64,000 nt of DNA from Streptomyces sp. YIM 121038 (GCF_006088715.1 NZ_CP030771.1:9422001-9486000); one strand, 5' to 3'; positions 51,437-64,000 are shown, counted from the stretch's first letter. Notes: generated from the letters alone by a model not told the origin. Translations and numbers: made by a program.

Positions 51437-53224
51437 GTGAGCACTACCGCTACGAAGGTCGCCCCGGCGACCCTGCGCACGGCGACCGGCCGTGAGGCCA
51501 CCCGATGGGTCACCACGCACTGCCGTGAGGTCCCCTGGCTGACGACGGCCACCGTGCTCACCACGGTGGTCGGCGCGGCCCTCCAGGTGCTCCCGGTGCT
51601 GCTGCTCGGCCGCGTCGTCGACGGCGTCGTCGAGGGCGAGTCGCGCTCGGTCCTGCTCACGGTCGGCGTCCTGATGGGGGCCGCCGCGCTGCTCGGAGCG
51701 GTGGCCACCGCGGCGTCGACGTATCTGATCGGACGGCTCGGCGCCGACCTGCTCGCGCGGCTGCGCGAAGGCGCCGTCCGCTCGGTGCTCGGGATGCCGA
51801 GCGCACGGATCGAGCAGGTCGGCCGCGGAGACGTCCTGTCCCGGGTCGGTGACGACGTGGCCGTCCTGTCCAAGGGCATCCGGATGGCCATCCCCACGGT
51901 GTTCTCCGCGGGCGTCCTCGTCTTCATCGCCACGGTCGGCATGTTCGGCCTCGACTGGCGGCTGGGCCTGGCGGGCGCGGGCGCGCTGCCCGCCTACGCC
52001 CTCGCCCTGCGCTGGTACCTGCCCCGGTCCGCCCCGCTCTACAAGAAGCAGCGGGTGGCCCAGGCCGACCGCGCGCAGGCGCTGATCAGCGGCCTGGACG
52101 GCATCGACACGGTCCGGGCGTACCGCCTGGAGGACTCCGTGCGCGAGCAGGTCACCAGCGAGTCGTGGCGCGTGCGCAACTACGGCATCGAGGTGTTCCG
52201 GTTCTTCGGCCGCTTCGTCGGCAGGGAGAACCGCGCCGAGTTCATCGGCCTCGTCCTCATCCTCGTCGTGGGGTACGCGCTCCTGGAGGCCGACGCCGCG
52301 ACCCTGGGTGAGGTGTCGGCGGCCCCGCTGATGTTCCACCGGCTCTTCACCCCGCTGGGCGCCATCATGTTCACCTTCGACGAGGCACAGAAGTCGGGCG
52401 CCAGCCTGACCCGGCTCGTCGGGGTCCTCGGGGAGCCCGCGGAGGAGCGCCTCGTCGGCGACGCGGACGCCACCCCGGCGGACGCCACGCCCTACCCGGT
52501 GACGGTGCAGGGGCTGACGTATCGCTACCCCGACACCGAGCAGCCGGTCCTGAAGGACGTCGACCTGACGATCCCGGCCGGTGGTTCGCTCGCCCTCGTG
52601 GGCGCGACGGGAGCGGGCAAGTCGACCCTGGCCGCGCTCATCGCGGGCATCGGGACCCCGCAGGCCGGATCGGTGCGCGTCGGCACGACCGACCTCGCCG
52701 GTCTGGACGAGGCCGGGGCGCGCGCCCTGGTGAGCATCCTGACGCAGGAGACCCATGTGTTCTCCGGCTCGCTCGCCGACGACCTACGCCTGGCCGCGCC
52801 GGAGGCCACCGACGCCGAACTGACCGACGCCCTGCGCACGGTCGGCGCCGACGGCTGGGTCGAGGCGCTGCCCGAAGGGCTCGACACCCTGGTCGGCGAG
52901 GGCGGCGAACGCCTGGACGTCACCAAGGTCACCCACATCGCCCTGGCCCGCCTGGTGCTGAGCCGCTCCCCGGTGGTCGTGCTCGACGAGTCCACCGCCG
53001 AGGCGGGCAGCGAGGGCGCCGCCGAGCTGGAGCGGGCGGTGCGCGCCGCGTGCGCGGGCCGCACCACGCTGTTCGTGGCGCACCGGCTCACCCAGGCCAT
53101 GGCGGCGGACCGCATCGCCGTCCTGGACGCGGGCCGCGTCGTGGAACTGGGCACCCACGACGAGCTCGTGGCCCTGGGCGGCCGCTACGCACGGCTGTGG
53201 CAGGCGTGGCGAGAAGGTAGTTAG
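51437..53224 (+). CDS. cchG: ABC exporter of the siderophore cluster, degenerate signature motif
   Basis: 595 residues from GTG 51437, two bases after the binding-protein stop. Its membrane half (residues ~30-310) has the helices of a type I exporter. In the ATPase half Walker [10 protein letters not shown], Walker [13 protein letters not shown] and H-loop VAHRL are intact. The signature LSGGQ, however, is replaced by LDVTK (in [17 protein letters not shown]). A site formed with this motif should be weak. A heterodimer with a second exporter, as cchG/cchI in S. coelicolor may form, would fit. It presumably exports coelichelin or recycles it. Confidence 0.85.
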   Translation: MSTTATKVAPATLRTATGREATRWVTTHCREVPWLTTATVLTTVVGAALQVLPVLLLGRVVDGVVEGESRSVLLTVGVLMGAAALLGAVATAASTYLIGRLGADLLARLREGAVRSVLGMPSARIEQVGRGDVLSRVGDDVAVLSKGIRMAIPTVFSAGVLVFIATVGMFGLDWRLGLAGAGALPAYALALRWYLPRSAPLYKKQRVAQADRAQALISGLDGIDTVRAYRLEDSVREQVTSESWRVRNYGIEVFRFFGRFVGRENRAEFIGLVLILVVGYALLEADAATLGEVSAAPLMFHRLFTPLGAIMFTFDEAQKSGASLTRLVGVLGEPAEERLVGDADATPADATPYPVTVQGLTYRYPDTEQPVLKDVDLTIPAGGSLALVGATGAGKSTLAALIAGIGTPQAGSVRVGTTDLAGLDEAGARALVSILTQETHVFSGSLADDLRLAAPEATDAELTDALRTVGADGWVEALPEGLDTLVGEGGERLDVTKVTHIALARLVLSRSPVVVLDESTAEAGSEGAAELERAVRAACAGRTTLFVAHRLTQAMAADRIAVLDAGRVVELGTHDELVALGGRYARLWQAWREGS

Positions 53225-53268
53225 CACATCTGACCCACGGTCAGGTCAACGTTCGTTCCTTGGAAGGA

Positions 53269-53304
53269 AACGCTGAGTCTTCGATGAACGCTGAGTCTTC
53301 GACG
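53269..53304 (+). repeat. 18-bp tandem duplication across the NRPS start codon
   Basis: AACGCTGAGTCTTCG recurs at 53269 and 53287. The two 18-bp units differ at one base (ATG in the first, ACG in the second). The first unit supplies the ATG start (53284). In frame it duplicates Asn-Ala-Glu-Ser-Ser. Confidence 0.85.
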
Positions 53305-56300
53305 ATGGAACCGGGCGCTCGTCGCGTACGGCTTTCTCCCGCGGCCCTGGCCGACGTACGCCGTCGAACGGGTGACCACTCCGACCGGACCATCGCCGCA
53401 GCGTGCGCCATCGGTCTCGCGTACTGGGCGACGGGCCAGGGCCCCGAGGGCATCGACCTGACCGAGGGCACGCTCTTCACCGACGTCCTCGCCTGGGTCG
53501 ACAACGGCGGGGTCGCGCCCACCGGCTGGCAGGCCGACGCGGACGGCCGCGGCATCGCCGTCCCCGAGGGCGTCGCGCTCGCCGAGGCACAGCTCGCGCT
53601 CGACGACCTGGCCGACTTCCCGGACCGGCCGCTGGGCACCATCGGCCCGTCCGGTGCCACGGCCCGCCTCGCCGCCCTGGCCGAGTGGAACGACACCCAC
53701 GCCGACCGGGTCCGCCCCACCATCGTGGAGATGTTCCTCGAACAGGCGCGGACCCGGCCGGACGCCGTCGCCGTCGTCGACGAGCACCGCTCGCTGACCT
53801 ACGGCGAGGCGGCCGCGCTGTCCAGCCAGCTCGCCCACCACCTCATCGAGCGCGGCCTCGACCACGAACAGGTCGTCGGCATCTCGCTGGGCCGCTCCGC
53901 CGAGATGGTCATCGGGCTGCTCGGCGTGCTCCAGGCGGGCTGCGCCTTCGTGCCGCTCGACCCGCAATGGCCCGCCGCGCGCCGGTCCGTCGTCATCGCC
54001 GACGCCCGGGTCGTGCTCCAGCTCAACGACTCCGGCGCCCACGAAGCGAGCGAACCGGAAGCCGCCGCCGTCGACCTCGGCGACTGGAAGTACGGCTCCT
54101 ACCCGGCCGGGGGCACCGGCGTCACCGTCCGCGGCGACGCCCTGGCGTACGTCATCTTCACGTCCGGTTCGACAGGACGGCCCAAGGGCGCCATGATCCG
54201 CCACGAGGCGATCAGCGAGCGCCTGCTGTGGCAGGTCGGCGAGATCCTCGGCTTCGGCCACGACGACGCCTCCCTCTTCAAGGCGCCGCTGTCCTTCGAC
54301 ATCTCCATCAACGAGATCTTCCTGCCGCTGGTGTGCGGCGGCCGCCTCGTGGTCCTGCGGCCCGGCGGCGAACGCGACCCCCACCACCTCCTGAGCGTGA
54401 TCGCCGAACAGCGCGTCACCTTCACGTACCTGGTGTCGTCCATGCTGGACGTGCTGCTCGAAATGGCGGGCGAGTCCGGGCGCCTGGACAGCCTGCGCCA
54501 CGTGTGGTGCGGCGGCGAGGTCCTCACCCCGGAGCTGTACGAGCGGTTCCGCACCCGGCTCGACATCCCCATGTACCACGGCTACGGCCCGGCCGAGACG
54601 ACGATCGGCGTCTCCCACGTCATCTACCGGGGCGCCGCCGAGCGCCTGTCGACGTCGATCGGCAAGGCCAACCCCAACACCCAGCTGTACGTCCTCGACG
54701 ACGAGCTGCGCCCGGTGCCGGTCGGCGTCGGCGGCGAGCTCTACGTGGGCGGATTCCTCCTCGGCCGCGGCTACGTCAACGCGCCGGGCCTGACGGCGTC
54801 CCGGTTCGTGGCGAACCCCTTCGCCGCCGACGGCTCCCGGCTCTACCGGACCGGTGACCTCGCCCGGTTCGCCCCCGACGGCTCCCTGGACTTCCTCGGC
54901 CGGGCCGACAACCAGATCAAGATCCGTGGCATGCGCCTGGAGATCGAGGACGTCGAGGCGGGCCTCGCCGAGCACCCCCGCGTGCGGCACACCTGCGTCG
55001 TCGCGAAGAAGAACGCGGCGGGCGGCACCTACCTCGTGGGCTACGTGATCCCGGCCGCCGGGAGCGAGGACCTGACGGCCGACGACGTCAAGGCCTGGGC
55101 CGCCGCGCACATGGTCGAGTACATGGTGCCCGCCCACGCCGTCGTGATGACGGAGTTCCCCCTCACCGCGAACGGCAAGCTCGACCGCAACGCGCTTCCG
55201 GAGCCCGTGCTCACCACCGGCTCCCTCGTCGCGCCCGCCACCGAGAACGAACGCGTGGTGTGCACCGCGGTCGCGGCCCTGCTCCAGCTCGACGAGGTCG
55301 GCGCCGACCAGGACTTCTTCCAGCTCGGCGGCGACAGCATCCTGGCGATCTCGCTGCTGAGCGCGCTGCGCGACGCGGGCCTGTTCGTCACGGCACGGCA
55401 GATCTTCAGCAACAGCGTCCTCGGCGCCCTCGCCGCGGTGGCGAGCCGCGAGGACGTCGCCACCGTGGACCACGGCGACACCGCCACCGGCACCGTCGTG
55501 GGCTCGCCCATCGTGCAGTGGCTCGGCGAGACCACCGACGCCATCGACGGCTTCGTGCAGTCGGTCGTCCTCAACACCCCGGCGGACCTGACCGCCGACA
55601 CCCTCGACGCCGTCCTCACCGCCGTGGCGGGGCGCCACGACATGCTGCGCGCCAAGCTGGTGCGCGCGGAGCGCTGGAGCTTCGACATCCCCGAGGCGGA
55701 CGGGTCCGCCGTCGGCTGGCAGGAGAGCGACCGGCCCCTGGAGGAGTGCGTCGCGCTCGCCACCGAGGCCCTGGATCCGGCGGACGGCGCGATGCTGCGC
55801 GCCGTCTGGCGCCGCGCGGACCGCCAGCTGGTCCTGGTCGCCCATCACGTGGTGATCGACGGCGTGTCCTGGCGGGTCCTCATGGAGGACCTGGCCACCG
55901 CCTGGCGGCAGTGCGCCGGGGGCGCGCCGATCGAACTGCCCCCGGTGGGCACCTCGTTCCGGCGCTGGACACAGCTCCTCGGCCGCACCGGGTTCGACGC
56001 CGACCGCGCCTACTTCCAGCGGCCCCTGCCGGGCGCCGACGAGCCGGTGGGCAGGCGCGCCCTGACCGCCGCCGACACCGTGGCACGGGAGCGCATACGC
56101 ACCGTCTCCGTCAGCGCCGAGGCCACGGCCGCGCTGCTCGGCGAGATACCCGCGAAGTTCCACGCGGGCGTCAACGACGTCCTGCTCACCGCGCTCGCCG
56201 TCACCCTCGCCCGGTGGCGCCGCGACCTGGGGCAGGACCAGACGTTCGCCCACATCGAACTGGAGGGCCACGGCCGCGAGGGCCAGTTCGTCGCCGACGC

Positions 56301-59300
56301 CGTCGGCTTCGAGCCGGACCTGTCGCGCACCGTGGGCTGGTTCACCACCCTGTTCCCGGTGACCGTGGACCCCGGGGCCACGACCGACCCGACCGCGCCC
56401 GGCTACCTCGCCGCCGCCCTCAAGGCGGTCAAGGAGGACCTCGCCCGGGTGCCGAGCAACGGCGTCTCCTACGGCGCCCTGCGCTACCTCGCCGACACCT
56501 CCTTCGACGCGCCCGCACCGCAGGTCCTCTTCAACTACCTGGGCCGCTTCGACGCGGGCGCCGCCGGGGACTGGCAGCTCGCGCACACCACCGGGCAGCT
56601 GGGCGAGAAGCGCGACCCCGCGATGCGCCTGCCGCGAGCCCTGGAGTTCAACGCGATCGCCGAACCCGCGGCGAGCGGCGAGTACGAGCTCGTCACCACC
56701 ATCTCCTGGCCCGACGGGATGTTCACGGACCAGGACATCACCACCATCGGCGGCTACTTCCAGGAGGCCCTGGCCGGGCTCGCCGCGCTCGACGAGGGCG
56801 GCCACACGCCCAGCGACTTCCCCCTCGTGCCCCTGACCCAGGCTGACGTCGACGCCCTGGAAGGACCGGCGCTGCGGGACGTCCTGCCGCTGACCCCGCT
56901 CCAGGAAGGCCTCTACTTCCACTCCGTCTTCGACGACGAGTCCGCGGGCGCCTACGTCGAGCAGCAGCTCCTCACCCTGGACGGCGAGGTGGACGCCGAC
57001 CGGCTCGCGGCCGCGGCCACCCGGCTGCTCACGCTGTACCCGAACCTCGCCGCGCGCTTCGTCGCCCTCGCCGACGGCCGCGTCGTCTCCGTCCTGGACG
57101 GCGGCGCGGAGGCGCCCTTCACCACCCTGGACCGCCCCGGCATCACCGACGCCGAGCTGCGGGAGTACGCGGAGCGGGACCGCCGCGCGGGCTTCGACCT
57201 GGCCACCGGACCCCTGATGCGCTACACGCTGGTCCGCGCGGGCTCCGGCCGTACCGTCCTTGTGCAGACCGTGCACCACATCATCGCCGACGGCTGGTCG
57301 GTGCCCCCGATGCTGCGCGCGCTCCTCGCCGAGTACCACGCGCCCGGCACCGTGTACCCGCTCGGCGGCTTCGCCGACTACGTGCGCTGGCTCGGCGCAC
57401 GCGACGACGACGAGAGCGACCGGGTCTGGCGCGAGGAACTCGCCGACCTGCCGGCCGCCTCCCTGGTCGCCGAGGGACACAGCCCCTCCGAGCGGTTCGC
57501 CGACACCGTCGTGGAGCCGCGGGAGGACATCGACGCGGCCGTCCGCTCGGCCGGCGTGCCGCTGAGCGTGGCCGTGCACAGCGCCTGGGCGATCACTCTC
57601 GGCGGCATCCTGCACGGCAGGGACGTGGTGTTCGGCTCCACCGTCTCCGGGCGAGACGCGGACGTGCCCGGCATCGAGGACATGGTGGGCCTGTTCATCA
57701 ACACCGTTCCCGTGCGCGCCCGCTGGTCCGGGGCCACCACGGCCCGCGACCTGCTCGCCGCCGTGCGCGAGCACCAGAGCGCGGTCCTCGCGCACCAGCA
57801 CGTCTCGCTCGCCAGGATCGGCCGCCAGACCGGCTCCGGCTCCCTGTTCGACACCCTGGTCGTCTTCGACGTCGCGACCGACGTCGAGGCCCTGCGGCGC
57901 CCCGACGACACGCTCGTCGTCGCCGACATCGTGAACGAGGGCGCCCCGCACTACCCGCTGACCCTGGTGGTGGAGCGCGCCCTCGACGGCCGACCGCGCT
58001 TCAACCTCATCTACGACGGCGCACTCCTGGGCGAGACGGCCGCGCAGGCCATGCTGCACACCTTCGCCCGGACCCTCACCGGCCTGCTCACCCGCCCGGA
58101 CGCCCTGGTCGACGACCTGGCCGCCGAGAGCGCCCGGCGCCCGGCCCCGGTCACCCCGACGACCCTGGGCGCCCTGTTCGACGCCGCCGCGCGCCGCGAC
58201 CCCGCCGCCACCGCCGTCACCCAGTGCGGCCTCGACGGCGACACCAGGTCGCTGACCTACGGCGAACTCGCCGCCGCGAAGGACGACCTGGCCGCGGCCC
58301 TGCGCGCGGCCGGGGTCGGACCGGGCAAGCGGGTCGCCGTCGCCGTGCCGCGCTCCGTCGAGCAGGTCGTCGCCCTGGTCGCGATCGTCAGCGCGGGCGG
58401 CGCCTACGTACCCCTGGACCTGGCCTACCCGGACGACCGCCTGGAGTACGTCCTGGCCGACGCCGCCCCGCAGGTCGTCCTCGTGGACGCCGACCAGCGG
58501 GACCGCTTCAGCGACCTCCTCGCCCGCGCCGGAGTGGATGCCCGCGTGCTCGTCCAGGGCGACGAGCCGCCGCAGGCCCCGGCCGGGCCCGCGCCCGAGG
58601 CCCACTGGCACGACCCCGCGTACGTGATCTACACGTCCGGTTCGACAGGACGGCCCAAGGGCGTCGTCGTCCCGCACTCCAGCGTGGTGACGCTGCTCGC
58701 CAACACCCGTGCCGACATGGACTTCGGCCCCGACGACGTATGGGTGCAGTTCCACTCCTACTCCTTCGACTTCGCGGTCTGGGAGCTGTGGGGCGCCCTC
58801 GTCCACGGCGGCGAACTCCTCGTGCCCGAGTACGCCCTGACCCGCTCCCCGGTCGACTTCCACCGTCTCGTCCGCGAGCGCGCGGTGACCGTGCTCAACC
58901 AGACCCCGTCGGCCTTCTACCAGTTCATCGAGGCCGACCGGATCGCCGAGCGGCCGGTCACGGCGCTGCGCCGGATCGTCTTCGGCGGCGAGGCCCTCGA
59001 CCTCGGACGCCTGCGCGGCTGGGTCGAGCGGCACGGCACCGCGGCGCCCGAGCTGGTCAACATGTACGGGATCACCGAGACCACCGTGCACGTCACCCAC
59101 CGGGTGCTCACCGACGAGGACTTCGGCCCCGGCGACGACGTCAGCCCCATCGGCGGTCCGATCCCCGGCCTCGCGACCTATCTGCTCGACGACCGGCTCC
59201 GGCCGGTGCCCCCGGGCCGCGTGGGCGCCATCTACGTCGCCGGTGACCAGGTGTCGCTCGGCTACCTGGGCCGGGCGGGGCTCACCTCGGGCCGCTTCGT

Positions 59301-62300
59301 GGCGGACCCCTTCGCCGCCGACGGCTCCCGCATGTACCACACGGGCGACCTCGCCCGCCGCACGCTCGGCGGTGAGCTCCAGTTCGCGGGCCGCGCCGAC
59401 GACCAGGTGCAGCTCAAGGGCTTCCGCATCGAACTCGGCGAGGTGGAGTCCGCGGTCCGGGAGCTCGACGGCGTGGTCGACGTGGCCGTCACCGTGGCCG
59501 CCACCGGCGACCACCTGGTCGCCCACGTCGTGGGCCGCGTGCCCGGCGACCTCTCCGCGCTCCTCGCCACGAAGCTGCCCGTGCACATGGTGCCGGGCCG
59601 GGTCCTGACGGCGGACGCGCTGCCGCTGACCGTCAACGGCAAGCTGGACCGCCGGGCCCTGGCCGAGCGGGCCGAACAGTCGCAAGGGGGCGACGTCCCC
59701 GTCGCGTCGTCGGCCGCGGGCGCGTCGGGTCCCGCCGCGCAGTTCCCCGCGCCCCTGACGGGGCGCGACACCGCGTCCGTGCTCGCCACCCTCGTCGAGC
59801 TCTTCGCCGAGACACTGCCCGGCCCCGCCGTGGACGCCGACACCGACTTCTTCAAGGCCGGGGGCGACAGCATCGTCGCCATCACCTTGATCAACCGGGG
59901 CCGGACCCTCGGCCTGCACTTCGCGCCCCGCGACGTGTTCCTGTTCCGGACGCCGCGCGCGCTCGCCGAGCACCTGGACGCGCACGCGCAGCGGCCCCCG
60001 GTCACCGCGGCCACGCCCGCCCGCCGCGAGGACGGCCCCCTGACCCCGACGCCGATCATCCTGCGCCAGCGCGAACTGGGCGGCTCCCTCGCCCGGTTCG
60101 CCCAGGCCAGGACCCTGGTGGCGCCCGAGGGCACCGGATTCGCCGACGCCCGGCGCGCCGCGAACGCCGTGGTCGCCGCGCACCCCGCCCTGCGCCTGCG
60201 GCTGCGCGCCGAGCACGGCACCTGGGCCCTGCGCACCGAACCGGCCCGCGACGTCACCGTCGTACGCCCCGCTGGAACCGACGCGACCGACGCGACGGCC
60301 GTGGCGAACGACGCCGCCGGACGCCTCGACCCCGAGACCGGGGACGTCATCGCGTTCGCCTGGCTGGAGGCCAGCAGGACCCTGGTCGTCACGGTGCACC
60401 ACATCGCCGTCGACTCGGTGTCCTGGCTCGTCCTCCTGGACGACCTGACCACCGCCATGAACGGGGCGGACCTGGCGCCGCCGACCACCTCCTACGCCGA
60501 GTACGCCGAAGCCCTGGCGCTCCGCTCCACGCAGGCGATCGACGGGCTCGGGCACTGGATCGACACGCTCCGGGCGCCCGCCCTCGTCCCGGCGGTGGGG
60601 GAGGTGCGCGAGCGGACCGTCGTGCTCGCGCCCGAGGCGAGCGACCGCGTGACGCGCACCGCGCCCGCCGCGCTCGGCGTCGGCCTCACCGAGCTGCTGT
60701 GCGGCACGCTGCGCAGCGCGCTGACGGCGATCCAGGCCGAGCCCACCGACCTCGCGGTCGAGCTGGAGCGGCACGGCCGCGTCCCCGTCGAAGAGCACCA
60801 CGACTACACCCGCACCGTCGGCTGGTTCACCGCCATCGCGCCCGTGCGGCTGAGCGCGCACACCGACCCCGTCGCGGCCGCCCGCGAGGTCGCCGAGCGC
60901 CAGCCCGACGAGGACGGACACGTCGCCTACGGCCGGCTCCGGTACCTCAACCCGCAGACGGCCTCGCTGCTCACCGCCCGCCCGCAGGTCCTGTTCAACT
61001 ACCTCGGCCGGGGCAGCGAGTCCCAGGCCCTGCACATCACCGGCGGCGACCAGGGCAGCCCCTACGCGGTCGAGGTCAACGCCTGGACCGACGCGGCCAC
61101 CGGCAGCCTGCACGCGGCCTTCACCCTCGCCGACGGCATCCCCGACGCGATCACCGAGCACTGGCTGAGCGCCCTCGCCCGGGTCGCGGAGGCCGCCACG
61201 ACGGCCGAGCGCACGGCACCGGTCACCCCGCTCCAGCGCGGTCTGTTCTTCCAGGCCCAGCTGGCGGGCACCGCCGGACACTACGTCGCGCAGAGCTACT
61301 TCACCTTCGACCGGCGCCTGGACACCGACGTCCTGGCCGACGCCATGGCGCACGTGATCGCGCGGCACCCGGTCGTCGGCGCGGGCTTCGCCACCGACGA
61401 CGACGGCAACCCCGTCCAGGTCCTCAAGGCGGGCCGACGCGTCGACGTGCGCACGGTCGACCTGGCCACCGACGCGGAGGTCGAGGAGCTGCGCGCCCGG
61501 GACCGCGACACCGGCTTCGACCCGGCCGAGCCGCCGCTGATCCGCCTCACCGTGGTCCGCAGGCCCGACGAGCGCGACGGACTGCTCCTGAGCTACCACC
61601 TGCTGCTGTGGGACGGCTGGTCCCGCGAGATCGTGCTGCGCGACCTGTTCGACGCCTACGAGGCCATCGGCGCGGGCAGGACCCTCGACGCGACCCCCGC
61701 CGCGCCGGGCTTCGAGGACTACGCCCGCGCCCTCGACGCCAAGGACGCGGCCGCCTCCGAACGGTTCTGGGCGGAGCACCTGGCGGGCCTGGCAGGCCCG
61801 ACGCTGCTCGCCGGACCGGCCCCGGCCCTGTCGGACGAGCTGCCGCGCGCCCTCGTGCACACCCTGTCCGCGGAACAGTCGGACCTGCTGCGGGACGCGG
61901 CCAAGACGCACGGCGTGACCTTGAACTCGGTCCTCACCGGCGCGTTCGGCCTGCTGCTCGGCGCCCACACGGGCCGCAGCGACGCCGTGTTCGGCGTGAC
62001 CGTCTCCGGCCGTGACGGCGAGGGCCTGTCCGACATCGTCGGCGTGCTGCTCAACACCGTGCCCCAGTGGACGCGGGCCCGCCCCGGCGACACCGTCCGG
62101 GACTACCTGGAGGCCGTGCAGACGGCCCGGGTCGAGGCGATGGAGCACGAGCACGTCGGCCTCGGCGAGATCCAGCGCGCCAGCGGACACGACACCCTCT
62201 TCGACAACCTGTTCGTGCTCCAGAACTTCCTGGACATGGACGCGTTCGCCGCGATGAACTCCCGGCACGGCATCACCTCCGTGCAGGCCGACGACTCCAC

Positions 62301-64000
62301 CCACTACCCGTTCACCTGGGTGGTGACGCCGGGCGAGAGGCTCACGGTCAAGCTGGAGCACCGCGACGGCGACACGGACAACGCCCGCCGCCTCCTCGCC
62401 GACTACGTCCGCGTCCTTGAGGACCTGGCCCGCTCGACCGGCCTCGTCGGCGCCCTGCCCGGCCTGGGCGAGGAGCCCCGGCCCGCCGAGCGCACGGACA
62501 TCGGCACGGACACGGTCGTCGACCGCTTCGACCGGGCGGCGGAGAAGAGCCCGCAGCGGGTGGCGCTCGTCGCCCACGGCGCGACCCTGACGTTCGCCGA
62601 GCTGCGCGACCGCAGCCGCGCGGTGGCGGGCGTCCTCGCCGCGCGGGGCATCGGCCCCGAGACGACCGTGGGTCTCGCGATCCCGCGCTCCCTCGACTCG
62701 ATCGTGGCGCTGTTCGCCGTGCTGCGCACCGGCGCCGCGTACGTACCGCTGGAACTGGACCACCCGGACGAGCGGATCGCCGCGATCGTCGCCGACGCGC
62801 GGCCCGCGGTGATCCTCACCGTGAGCGCCGTGGCGCCCCGGCTCACCGGCGACCTGATCGATCTTGACCGTCCGCTGCCCGCCGCCGAGCCGTACGTGAC
62901 GTTCGCGCCGGACGACCCGGACCGGCTGCGGCACCCCGCGTACACGATCTACACCTCCGGTTCGACCGGGAAGCCCAAGGGCGTGGTCACCGAGTACGCC
63001 GGGCTCACCAACATGCTGATCAACCATCAGCGGCGGATCTTCGAGCCGGTCCTCGCCGACCACGGCCACCGGGTCTTCCGGATCGCCCACACCGTGTCGT
63101 TCGCCTTCGACATGTCGTGGGAGGAGCTGCTGTGGCTCGCCGACGGCCACGAGGTGCACATCTGCGACGAGGAGCTGCGCCGCGACGCTCCGCGCCTGGT
63201 CGCGTACTGCCTCGAACACGGCATCGACGTCATCAACGTGACGCCCACCTACGCGCAGCAGCTGGTGTCCGAGGGACTGCTCGACCACCCGGAGCGGCGC
63301 CCGGCCCTGGTGCTCCTCGGCGGCGAGGCCGTCACCCCGACGCTGTGGCGGCGGCTCGCCGAGACCGAGGGCACGGTCGGCTACAACCTCTACGGGCCCA
63401 CGGAGTACACCATCAACACCCTCGGCGTCGGCACCTTCGAGTGCCAGGACCCGGTGGTGGGCGTGGCCATCGACAACACCGACGCGCACGTGCTCGACCC
63501 GTGGCTGCGGCCGCTTCCGGACGGCGTCCCCGGCGAGCTGTACGTGGCGGGCATCGGCATCGCCCGCGGCTACCTCGGGCAGCCCGGCCAGAGCGCGGAC
63601 CGCTTCGTGGCGTGCCCGTTCGGCGCGCCCGGCGAGCGCATGTACCGCACCGGTGACCTGGTGGTGCGGCGGCCCGACGGGAACCTGATGTACCTGGGCC
63701 GCACCGACCAGCAGGTCAAGATCCGGGGCCACCGCGTCGAACTCGGCGAGGTCGAGGCCGCGTTCGCCGCGCACCCGGCGGTGCGCTTCGTCGCCGCGGT
63801 CGCCCAGCCGGACCCGCAGGTCGACGGCGCCCACCGGCTCGCCGCGTACCTCGTCCTCGAAGGCGCCGACCTGGCGGCGGTGGCCGCCGAGGTGGGCACG
63901 GGTCTTCCGGACTTCCTGCGGCCGACGCACTATGCCCAGGTCGACAGCATCCCGCTGACGGTCAACGGGAAGGCGGACACCAAGGCGCTGCCGGAGGCCA
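53284..64000 (+). CDS. cchH: coelichelin nonribosomal peptide synthetase, 5' part
   Basis: The frame is open from ATG 53284 to the window end (3572 codons, 3' end missing). Domains (nt): N-terminal stretch to 53700; A1 53710-55210; PCP1 (GGDSI, Ser at 55336); E1 ~55490-56830 ([10 protein letters not shown]); C2 56870-58120 (HHIIADGWS); A2 58180-59660; PCP2 (GGDSI ~59869); E2 ~60020-61190 ([10 protein letters not shown]); C3 61210-62430; A3 62520-63990. A-domain codes read by motif alignment are A1 DINYWGGIGK, A2 DFWNVGMVHK and A3 DMENLGLINK. These match the coelichelin codes for formyl-hydroxy-Orn, Thr and hydroxy-Orn, with E domains for D-residues 1 and 2. C3 has HLLLWDG where HHxxxDG is expected. 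PCP3 and any later genes lie beyond the window. Confidence 0.95.
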   Translation, partial: MNAESSTMEPGARRVRLSPAALADVRRRTGDHSDRTIAAACAIGLAYWATGQGPEGIDLTEGTLFTDVLAWVDNGGVAPTGWQADADGRGIAVPEGVALAEAQLALDDLADFPDRPLGTIGPSGATARLAALAEWNDTHADRVRPTIVEMFLEQARTRPDAVAVVDEHRSLTYGEAAALSSQLAHHLIERGLDHEQVVGISLGRSAEMVIGLLGVLQAGCAFVPLDPQWPAARRSVVIADARVVLQLNDSGAHEASEPEAAAVDLGDWKYGSYPAGGTGVTVRGDALAYVIFTSGSTGRPKGAMIRHEAISERLLWQVGEILGFGHDDASLFKAPLSFDISINEIFLPLVCGGRLVVLRPGGERDPHHLLSVIAEQRVTFTYLVSSMLDVLLEMAGESGRLDSLRHVWCGGEVLTPELYERFRTRLDIPMYHGYGPAETTIGVSHVIYRGAAERLSTSIGKANPNTQLYVLDDELRPVPVGVGGELYVGGFLLGRGYVNAPGLTASRFVANPFAADGSRLYRTGDLARFAPDGSLDFLGRADNQIKIRGMRLEIEDVEAGLAEHPRVRHTCVVAKKNAAGGTYLVGYVIPAAGSEDLTADDVKAWAAAHMVEYMVPAHAVVMTEFPLTANGKLDRNALPEPVLTTGSLVAPATENERVVCTAVAALLQLDEVGADQDFFQLGGDSILAISLLSALRDAGLFVTARQIFSNSVLGALAAVASREDVATVDHGDTATGTVVGSPIVQWLGETTDAIDGFVQSVVLNTPADLTADTLDAVLTAVAGRHDMLRAKLVRAERWSFDIPEADGSAVGWQESDRPLEECVALATEALDPADGAMLRAVWRRADRQLVLVAHHVVIDGVSWRVLMEDLATAWRQCAGGAPIELPPVGTSFRRWTQLLGRTGFDADRAYFQRPLPGADEPVGRRALTAADTVARERIRTVSVSAEATAALLGEIPAKFHAGVNDVLLTALAVTLARWRRDLGQDQTFAHIELEGHGREGQFVADAVGFEPDLSRTVGWFTTLFPVTVDPGATTDPTAPGYLAAALKAVKEDLARVPSNGVSYGALRYLADTSFDAPAPQVLFNYLGRFDAGAAGDWQLAHTTGQLGEKRDPAMRLPRALEFNAIAEPAASGEYELVTTISWPDGMFTDQDITTIGGYFQEALAGLAALDEGGHTPSDFPLVPLTQADVDALEGPALRDVLPLTPLQEGLYFHSVFDDESAGAYVEQQLLTLDGEVDADRLAAAATRLLTLYPNLAARFVALADGRVVSVLDGGAEAPFTTLDRPGITDAELREYAERDRRAGFDLATGPLMRYTLVRAGSGRTVLVQTVHHIIADGWSVPPMLRALLAEYHAPGTVYPLGGFADYVRWLGARDDDESDRVWREELADLPAASLVAEGHSPSERFADTVVEPREDIDAAVRSAGVPLSVAVHSAWAITLGGILHGRDVVFGSTVSGRDADVPGIEDMVGLFINTVPVRARWSGATTARDLLAAVREHQSAVLAHQHVSLARIGRQTGSGSLFDTLVVFDVATDVEALRRPDDTLVVADIVNEGAPHYPLTLVVERALDGRPRFNLIYDGALLGETAAQAMLHTFARTLTGLLTRPDALVDDLAAESARRPAPVTPTTLGALFDAAARRDPAATAVTQCGLDGDTRSLTYGELAAAKDDLAAALRAAGVGPGKRVAVAVPRSVEQVVALVAIVSAGGAYVPLDLAYPDDRLEYVLADAAPQVVLVDADQRDRFSDLLARAGVDARVLVQGDEPPQAPAGPAPEAHWHDPAYVIYTSGSTGRPKGVVVPHSSVVTLLANTRADMDFGPDDVWVQFHSYSFDFAVWELWGALVHGGELLVPEYALTRSPVDFHRLVRERAVTVLNQTPSAFYQFIEADRIAERPVTALRRIVFGGEALDLGRLRGWVERHGTAAPELVNMYGITETTVHVTHRVLTDEDFGPGDDVSPIGGPIPGLATYLLDDRLRPVPPGRVGAIYVAGDQVSLGYLGRAGLTSGRFVADPFAADGSRMYHTGDLARRTLGGELQFAGRADDQVQLKGFRIELGEVESAVRELDGVVDVAVTVAATGDHLVAHVVGRVPGDLSALLATKLPVHMVPGRVLTADALPLTVNGKLDRRALAERAEQSQGGDVPVASSAAGASGPAAQFPAPLTGRDTASVLATLVELFAETLPGPAVDADTDFFKAGGDSIVAITLINRGRTLGLHFAPRDVFLFRTPRALAEHLDAHAQRPPVTAATPARREDGPLTPTPIILRQRELGGSLARFAQARTLVAPEGTGFADARRAANAVVAAHPALRLRLRAEHGTWALRTEPARDVTVVRPAGTDATDATAVANDAAGRLDPETGDVIAFAWLEASRTLVVTVHHIAVDSVSWLVLLDDLTTAMNGADLAPPTTSYAEYAEALALRSTQAIDGLGHWIDTLRAPALVPAVGEVRERTVVLAPEASDRVTRTAPAALGVGLTELLCGTLRSALTAIQAEPTDLAVELERHGRVPVEEHHDYTRTVGWFTAIAPVRLSAHTDPVAAAREVAERQPDEDGHVAYGRLRYLNPQTASLLTARPQVLFNYLGRGSESQALHITGGDQGSPYAVEVNAWTDAATGSLHAAFTLADGIPDAITEHWLSALARVAEAATTAERTAPVTPLQRGLFFQAQLAGTAGHYVAQSYFTFDRRLDTDVLADAMAHVIARHPVVGAGFATDDDGNPVQVLKAGRRVDVRTVDLATDAEVEELRARDRDTGFDPAEPPLIRLTVVRRPDERDGLLLSYHLLLWDGWSREIVLRDLFDAYEAIGAGRTLDATPAAPGFEDYARALDAKDAAASERFWAEHLAGLAGPTLLAGPAPALSDELPRALVHTLSAEQSDLLRDAAKTHGVTLNSVLTGAFGLLLGAHTGRSDAVFGVTVSGRDGEGLSDIVGVLLNTVPQWTRARPGDTVRDYLEAVQTARVEAMEHEHVGLGEIQRASGHDTLFDNLFVLQNFLDMDAFAAMNSRHGITSVQADDSTHYPFTWVVTPGERLTVKLEHRDGDTDNARRLLADYVRVLEDLARSTGLVGALPGLGEEPRPAERTDIGTDTVVDRFDRAAEKSPQRVALVAHGATLTFAELRDRSRAVAGVLAARGIGPETTVGLAIPRSLDSIVALFAVLRTGAAYVPLELDHPDERIAAIVADARPAVILTVSAVAPRLTGDLIDLDRPLPAAEPYVTFAPDDPDRLRHPAYTIYTSGSTGKPKGVVTEYAGLTNMLINHQRRIFEPVLADHGHRVFRIAHTVSFAFDMSWEELLWLADGHEVHICDEELRRDAPRLVAYCLEHGIDVINVTPTYAQQLVSEGLLDHPERRPALVLLGGEAVTPTLWRRLAETEGTVGYNLYGPTEYTINTLGVGTFECQDPVVGVAIDNTDAHVLDPWLRPLPDGVPGELYVAGIGIARGYLGQPGQSADRFVACPFGAPGERMYRTGDLVVRRPDGNLMYLGRTDQQVKIRGHRVELGEVEAAFAAHPAVRFVAAVAQPDPQVDGAHRLAAYLVLEGADLAAVAAEVGTGLPDFLRPTHYAQVDSIPLTVNGKADTKALPEA

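Noticed and set aside
53221..63930. A 3569-codon open frame on the minus strand
   Set aside because: It lies exactly opposite the NRPS, is a low-complexity Gly/Arg/His-rich translation, and arises because codons with G/C in the third position rarely give stops on the other strand.

Overview
The window is chromosomal DNA from a high-GC actinomycete, almost certainly a Streptomyces. The evidence is very high third-position GC, many GTG starts, 4-bp stop/start overlaps, a DUF397 protein, an EACC1-caspase STAND pair, DmdR-type iron boxes and a coelichelin-type siderophore locus. No rRNA, tRNA, CRISPR array, insertion sequence or phage gene was seen. Long reading frames opposite real genes are high-GC shadows and were left out.

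Layout. 1-2.5 kb: the 3' end of a PQQ-type sugar dehydrogenase, a MarR regulator and glyceraldehyde-3-phosphate dehydrogenase. 2.4-7.1 kb (minus strand): a complete lasso-peptide cluster in the order precursor A, cyclase C, B1 (leader-binding RRE), B2 (protease), ABC exporter D. The predicted 16-residue core has Asp8. 7.5-13.2 kb: a secreted cupin, an AhpD-like protein, a DUF6086-like protein, an EamA exporter, a B12-binding radical SAM enzyme and a secreted chorismate mutase. 13.3-16.4 kb: EACC1 plus caspase/NTPase/TPR, a STAND-type conflict pair. 16.4-22.4 kb: an isochorismatase-fold protein lacking its cysteine, an epoxide hydrolase, a VOC protein divergent from a MarR regulator with two operators, an LLM-class oxidoreductase, and a HEAT-repeat/MerR-HEAT pair with a MerR-like dyad. 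22.4-23.95 kb: an ECF41 sigma factor cotranscribed with a CxxC carboxymuconolactone decarboxylase, with a recognisable ECF41 promoter. 23.95-29.8 kb: acyl-CoA synthetase divergent from enoyl-CoA hydratase, tandem DUF35 and two Cys-less thiolase-fold proteins, probably one acyl-CoA or steroid-like degradation unit.

31.7-38.8 kb holds a tightly coupled four-gene operon: Trypco1, trypsin-VMAP, MoxR AAA+ ATPase, and a 1155-residue protein that joins a SAV_2336/vWA-like region, a pseudokinase and a ParA/MinD-like domain. It looks like a proteolytic NTP-dependent conflict system and is the strongest candidate for something under-described here. It is followed by an MMPL exporter with a divergent TetR, an M4-like metallopeptidase, and a YtcJ-like amidohydrolase divergent from a double-HTH protein across an iron box.

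45.7-64 kb is the siderophore locus: formyltransferase (CchA), two FecCD permeases, ATPase, binding lipoprotein, ABC exporter and the NRPS CchH, which runs off the window. The three A-domain codes read from the sequence (DINYWGGIGK, DFWNVGMVHK, DMENLGLINK) match the reported coelichelin codes for formyl-hydroxy-ornithine, threonine and hydroxy-ornithine. Epimerase domains follow modules 1 and 2. Five iron-box-like sequences sit in the promoters. The ornithine N-hydroxylase (CchB) expected near CchA is not in the window.
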